Below are positions 6,052-8,174 of a stretch of 8,174 bases of DNA, piece after piece (position 1 is the first letter of the stretch; each line of letters opens with the position of its first letter). This stretch comes from Flavobacterium sp. (GTDB lineage: Bacteria; Bacteroidota; Bacteroidia; Flavobacteriales; Flavobacteriaceae), in assembly GCA_015478765.1 (NCBI GenBank), contig JADMKR010000016.1, forward strand, positions 1 to 8,174, in the 5' to 3' direction. A program made the position numbers and the translations under genes. The notes beneath the pieces are model-generated. The model made no database searches. It worked only from the letters and a program-made list of their open reading frames with translations, and was not told the DNA's origin.

Positions 6052-8016
6052 TTATTTAACAATCAGCTTCTTTACCGCCGTCGCTTCTTCCGAGGTGATT
6101 CTGACAAAGTACATTCCGCTTGGAAGATCGATCGAATTGGTAGTTTCTGCAGTGGTTTCAAATCGCGAAACGCTCATTCCGGAAACATTGACGATTTCCA
6201 CCTGGGCACTATCGGGCAAGCCGCCAATCGCAAAATAATCACGTGCCGGATTTGGAAATAATATCAAACTGTCATTGGTAAATGATGCGGTCGATAAACT
6301 TGCATGCCACGGCTGGCCTACATTGTCGCCCCAGATATAATCAACCAGTTCGGGATAATCGATGAAAGGATTTCGGTTATGTTGCCAGGTATAAACGATA
6401 TTATTTCGGTTCATTTCGAAATCGTCAGATGGATCGGTGCTGTTCCAAGCTAATAAATAATTGAGGTCGCCGAGTTGATAATCGGTATTATCGGCAGGAT
6501 TGCCCTCAACGACGCTAAGCAGGTTGTATCGAACTACCATGTAGAAAACGCTGCGCGCCACATCGCCTCTCCAGCTTCCGGCTGTACCTGCAGGACCGTT
6601 ATAATCATCACCGAAATCGCGGTTGTTCCTGCTGCTATTCTCAGGGCCATCTTCGGCGCGAATATGATGTGCATCTGAATGTCCGGCTGCAATGTCATCA
6701 GGTCCGGTGGTGTCCCAAATATTGATGCCATCCGCAGTCGAACTTGTCGCATTGGCGAAACCGCCGCGGGATTGAGGGTAAATATGTTCCCGATTCCACA
6801 GCCCAGTACTGCTGGAAACGGTCTGGAATTTATATTTAGCCCTGCCCTGCTCCACATACATTAGCCAAACCTCATTGCTATTCAGCGGATTTTGATCGGC
6901 TTGATTCAGAATATCAGTGACATCGCCATAGGTATGTTCGCGCACCACGGCCGGATTCGCTATTATATCTTGCAACGCCTGCCGCAAAGCAGCGCCCGAA
7001 AGACCTTCCAGAGAGTCGTAATAACCGGTGGGTGCGGTCGATGAAACTATTCCGTATGTTGGATTTAAAGGCGTTCCCCAGGCTGCGGTCGTAAAATCGT
7101 TGTCGATTACGCGAATTTCGATTGCATCGTTTAATCGGTTATAGCCCGAAGGAAGCGATCCGAACTTAATTTTGAGCAGTTCATCGCCTTCATCAAGAGC
7201 GTCATCTACGATTGTCAAAGTTGTCGAAACCGAATTACCGCCCGCGGGAATGAAAATATTTACGTTTCCAGTATAATCGGCCGAATTGAAACCACTATTA
7301 TTGAGGTTGATGGTGAATGACAGATCGCTGCTAACGGCGTATTGCGTGGTAAAAGCCACCTGGAAGGAGTCGCCTTCATTGATCTGGCTCACATCGGTAA
7401 CAATCGAAATGCCGTTGAATGTTACACCACTTCCGTCATTATTAGCACCGGGTGTAGGCTCTTTTACTTCGTATGATCCATCATTTTTACGTTGGATTGA
7501 TTGAACTGTACCCAGACTGTTCATGCTTTCATTAACCTGATGAGTAACGTCCAAAACACTCATAAGTGTAGTCGCATCGGGATTATTATTGCCATAAACA
7601 ATTGCATCGACAAGATTTGTTGCTGTTACAGGAGTCTGATCGGGGAAGTCAGACGCATTGCCTAAATATAAAGCCACGGCATCCTGACCGTTCTGAATGG
7701 TATTGGAGGAAATGAACTTATCGGGAACCGGAGAAACCAGCGTTGTTCCAATTAGGATTATGCCATTGATATCGGTTACCAATCCATCGAGGTCTAAAGC
7801 AAAATAACTTTTATTTCCGGTGCTGGAAGTTGGCGACCCATTATACAATACCAGTACGTAACCGTCTAATGAAAAATTGGCTGTTTCCGATTTCAATTCG
7901 ATAAATTCAAGTTCATCGGTACTGGGGGTGTCGGCATCAATTTCATTAATTGCAACCTGAGCATGCACTGAGAATGCGCATAACATCAGCAGTGCGCCGA
8001 ATGCGTTTTTAATCAT
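6052..8016 (-). CDS. Secreted endonuclease I with lamin-tail, Calx-beta and T9SS sorting domains
   Basis: A 654-residue exported nuclease. Residues 1-19 are a signal peptide ending VHA before Q20. Residues about 20-190 resemble a lamin-tail domain (INEIDAD, DELEFIELKS, GYVLVLYNG, VDAIVYGN). Residues about 205-307 look Calx-beta-like (NEGDSF, TIVDDALDEGDELLKI). The endonuclease I domain spans about 310-575, with WNREHIYPQS (catalytic-type H411, preceded by E410), DAHHIRAEDG, ENSSRNNRDFG (N465 aligns with the metal-binding Asn of Vibrio Vvn, as I align it by eye) and WRGDVARSVFYM. Residues about 580-654 form a type IX sorting domain (LILFPNPARDYF, GMYFVRI, KKLIVK). It should cut extracellular DNA and possibly RNA non-specifically, for nutrients or biofilm clearance. 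The mature protein contains no cysteine. It ends 40 bp from mnmE, convergently, and has its own candidate promoter. Confidence 0.93.
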   Translation of the reverse strand: MIKNAFGALLMLCAFSVHAQVAINEIDADTPSTDELEFIELKSETANFSLDGYVLVLYNGSPTSSTGNKSYFALDLDGLVTDINGIILIGTTLVSPVPDKFISSNTIQNGQDAVALYLGNASDFPDQTPVTATNLVDAIVYGNNNPDATTLMSVLDVTHQVNESMNSLGTVQSIQRKNDGSYEVKEPTPGANNDGSGVTFNGISIVTDVSQINEGDSFQVAFTTQYAVSSDLSFTINLNNSGFNSADYTGNVNIFIPAGGNSVSTTLTIVDDALDEGDELLKIKFGSLPSGYNRLNDAIEIRVIDNDFTTAAWGTPLNPTYGIVSSTAPTGYYDSLEGLSGAALRQALQDIIANPAVVREHTYGDVTDILNQADQNPLNSNEVWLMYVEQGRAKYKFQTVSSSTGLWNREHIYPQSRGGFANATSSTADGINIWDTTGPDDIAAGHSDAHHIRAEDGPENSSRNNRDFGDDYNGPAGTAGSWRGDVARSVFYMVVRYNLLSVVEGNPADNTDYQLGDLNYLLAWNSTDPSDDFEMNRNNIVYTWQHNRNPFIDYPELVDYIWGDNVGQPWHASLSTASFTNDSLILFPNPARDYFAIGGLPDSAQVEIVNVSGMSVSRFETTAETTNSIDLPSGMYFVRITSEEATAVKKLIVK

Positions 8017-8039
8017 TATGTGGATTTTTTAGTCGGCCC

Positions 8040-8047
8040 CAAAGGTA
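8040..8047 (-). promoter_or_regulatory. Candidate -7 promoter element for the nuclease gene
   Basis: The minus strand reads TACCTTTG, an exact TAnnTTTG match, ending 23 nt before the ATG at 8014-8016. The predicted leader is about 17 nt and AT-rich, without a Shine-Dalgarno sequence. No TTG is seen at the -33 distance. Confidence 0.45.
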
Positions 8048-8121
8048 TGAAAAAATTGCCGGAGGTCACGGGGTCGGATGCTGAAAGTTTGAGAATCAAA
8101 GTGTTAAAGTGAACGATATAT

Positions 8122-8154
8122 TTTGTTTGCGATAAATAAAATGATGTACTTTTG
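8122..8154 (+). promoter_or_regulatory. Promoter for a rightward gene beyond the window
   Basis: TACTTTTG (8147-8154) is an exact -7 match. Overlapping TTTG copies at 8122-8125 and 8126-8129 give -33 spacings of 21 and 17 nt, both within the range described for Bacteroidota. This is the only site in the window with both boxes. The gene it serves starts off the right edge; no start codon is seen in the last 20 bases. Confidence 0.6.
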
Positions 8155-8174
8155 CAAAAATTTTGAAAGCGGCA

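Overview
The window looks like chromosomal DNA from a member of the Bacteroidota, most likely Flavobacteriales or a close relative. Four things point there. The 654-residue secreted nuclease ends in a type IX secretion sorting domain, a system essentially confined to this phylum. An HD-hydrolase gene stands directly upstream of lpxD, an order I recall from Bacteroidota lipid A loci. Candidate promoters carry the phylum's -7 element TAnnTTTG. Shine-Dalgarno sequences are essentially absent. This placement is inference from the sequence; no database was searched.

Layout, left to right. (1) Positions 1-1425, minus strand: an HD-domain phosphohydrolase (196-1425, GTG start), then the first 23 codons of lpxD running off the left edge. 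(2) 1426-1511: a short divergent promoter region. (3) 1512-2060, plus strand: a 182-residue protein of unknown function whose 3' end overlaps the next gene by 17 bp, tail to tail. (4) 2044-4254, minus strand: a two-gene unit, a tandem-domain universal stress protein followed after 6 bp by a succinate-semialdehyde-dehydrogenase-like aldehyde dehydrogenase. (5) 4255-4595: 341 bp without a gene, holding a perfect 10-bp hairpin that resembles a dispersed palindromic repeat. (6) 4596-6011, plus strand: mnmE, the tRNA U34-modification GTPase, followed by a likely shared terminator. (7) 6052-8016, minus strand: a secreted multidomain endonuclease I (signal peptide, lamin-tail-like domain, Calx-beta-like domain, nuclease, T9SS sorting domain). 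(8) 8017-8174: divergent promoters, one for the nuclease and one for a rightward gene beyond the window.

The genes fall into separate functions: outer-membrane lipid A synthesis (lpxD), nucleotide or signalling hydrolysis (HD protein), stress and aldehyde metabolism (usp and aldehyde dehydrogenase), tRNA modification (mnmE) and extracellular DNA or RNA degradation (nuclease). I see no mobile element, CRISPR array, phage gene, tRNA or rRNA, and no clear new multigene system. The points most worth a second look are the near-leaderless start arrangement shared by mnmE and the unknown gene, the cysteine-free mature nuclease with two accessory beta domains, the unknown 182-residue protein, and the palindromic element upstream of mnmE.
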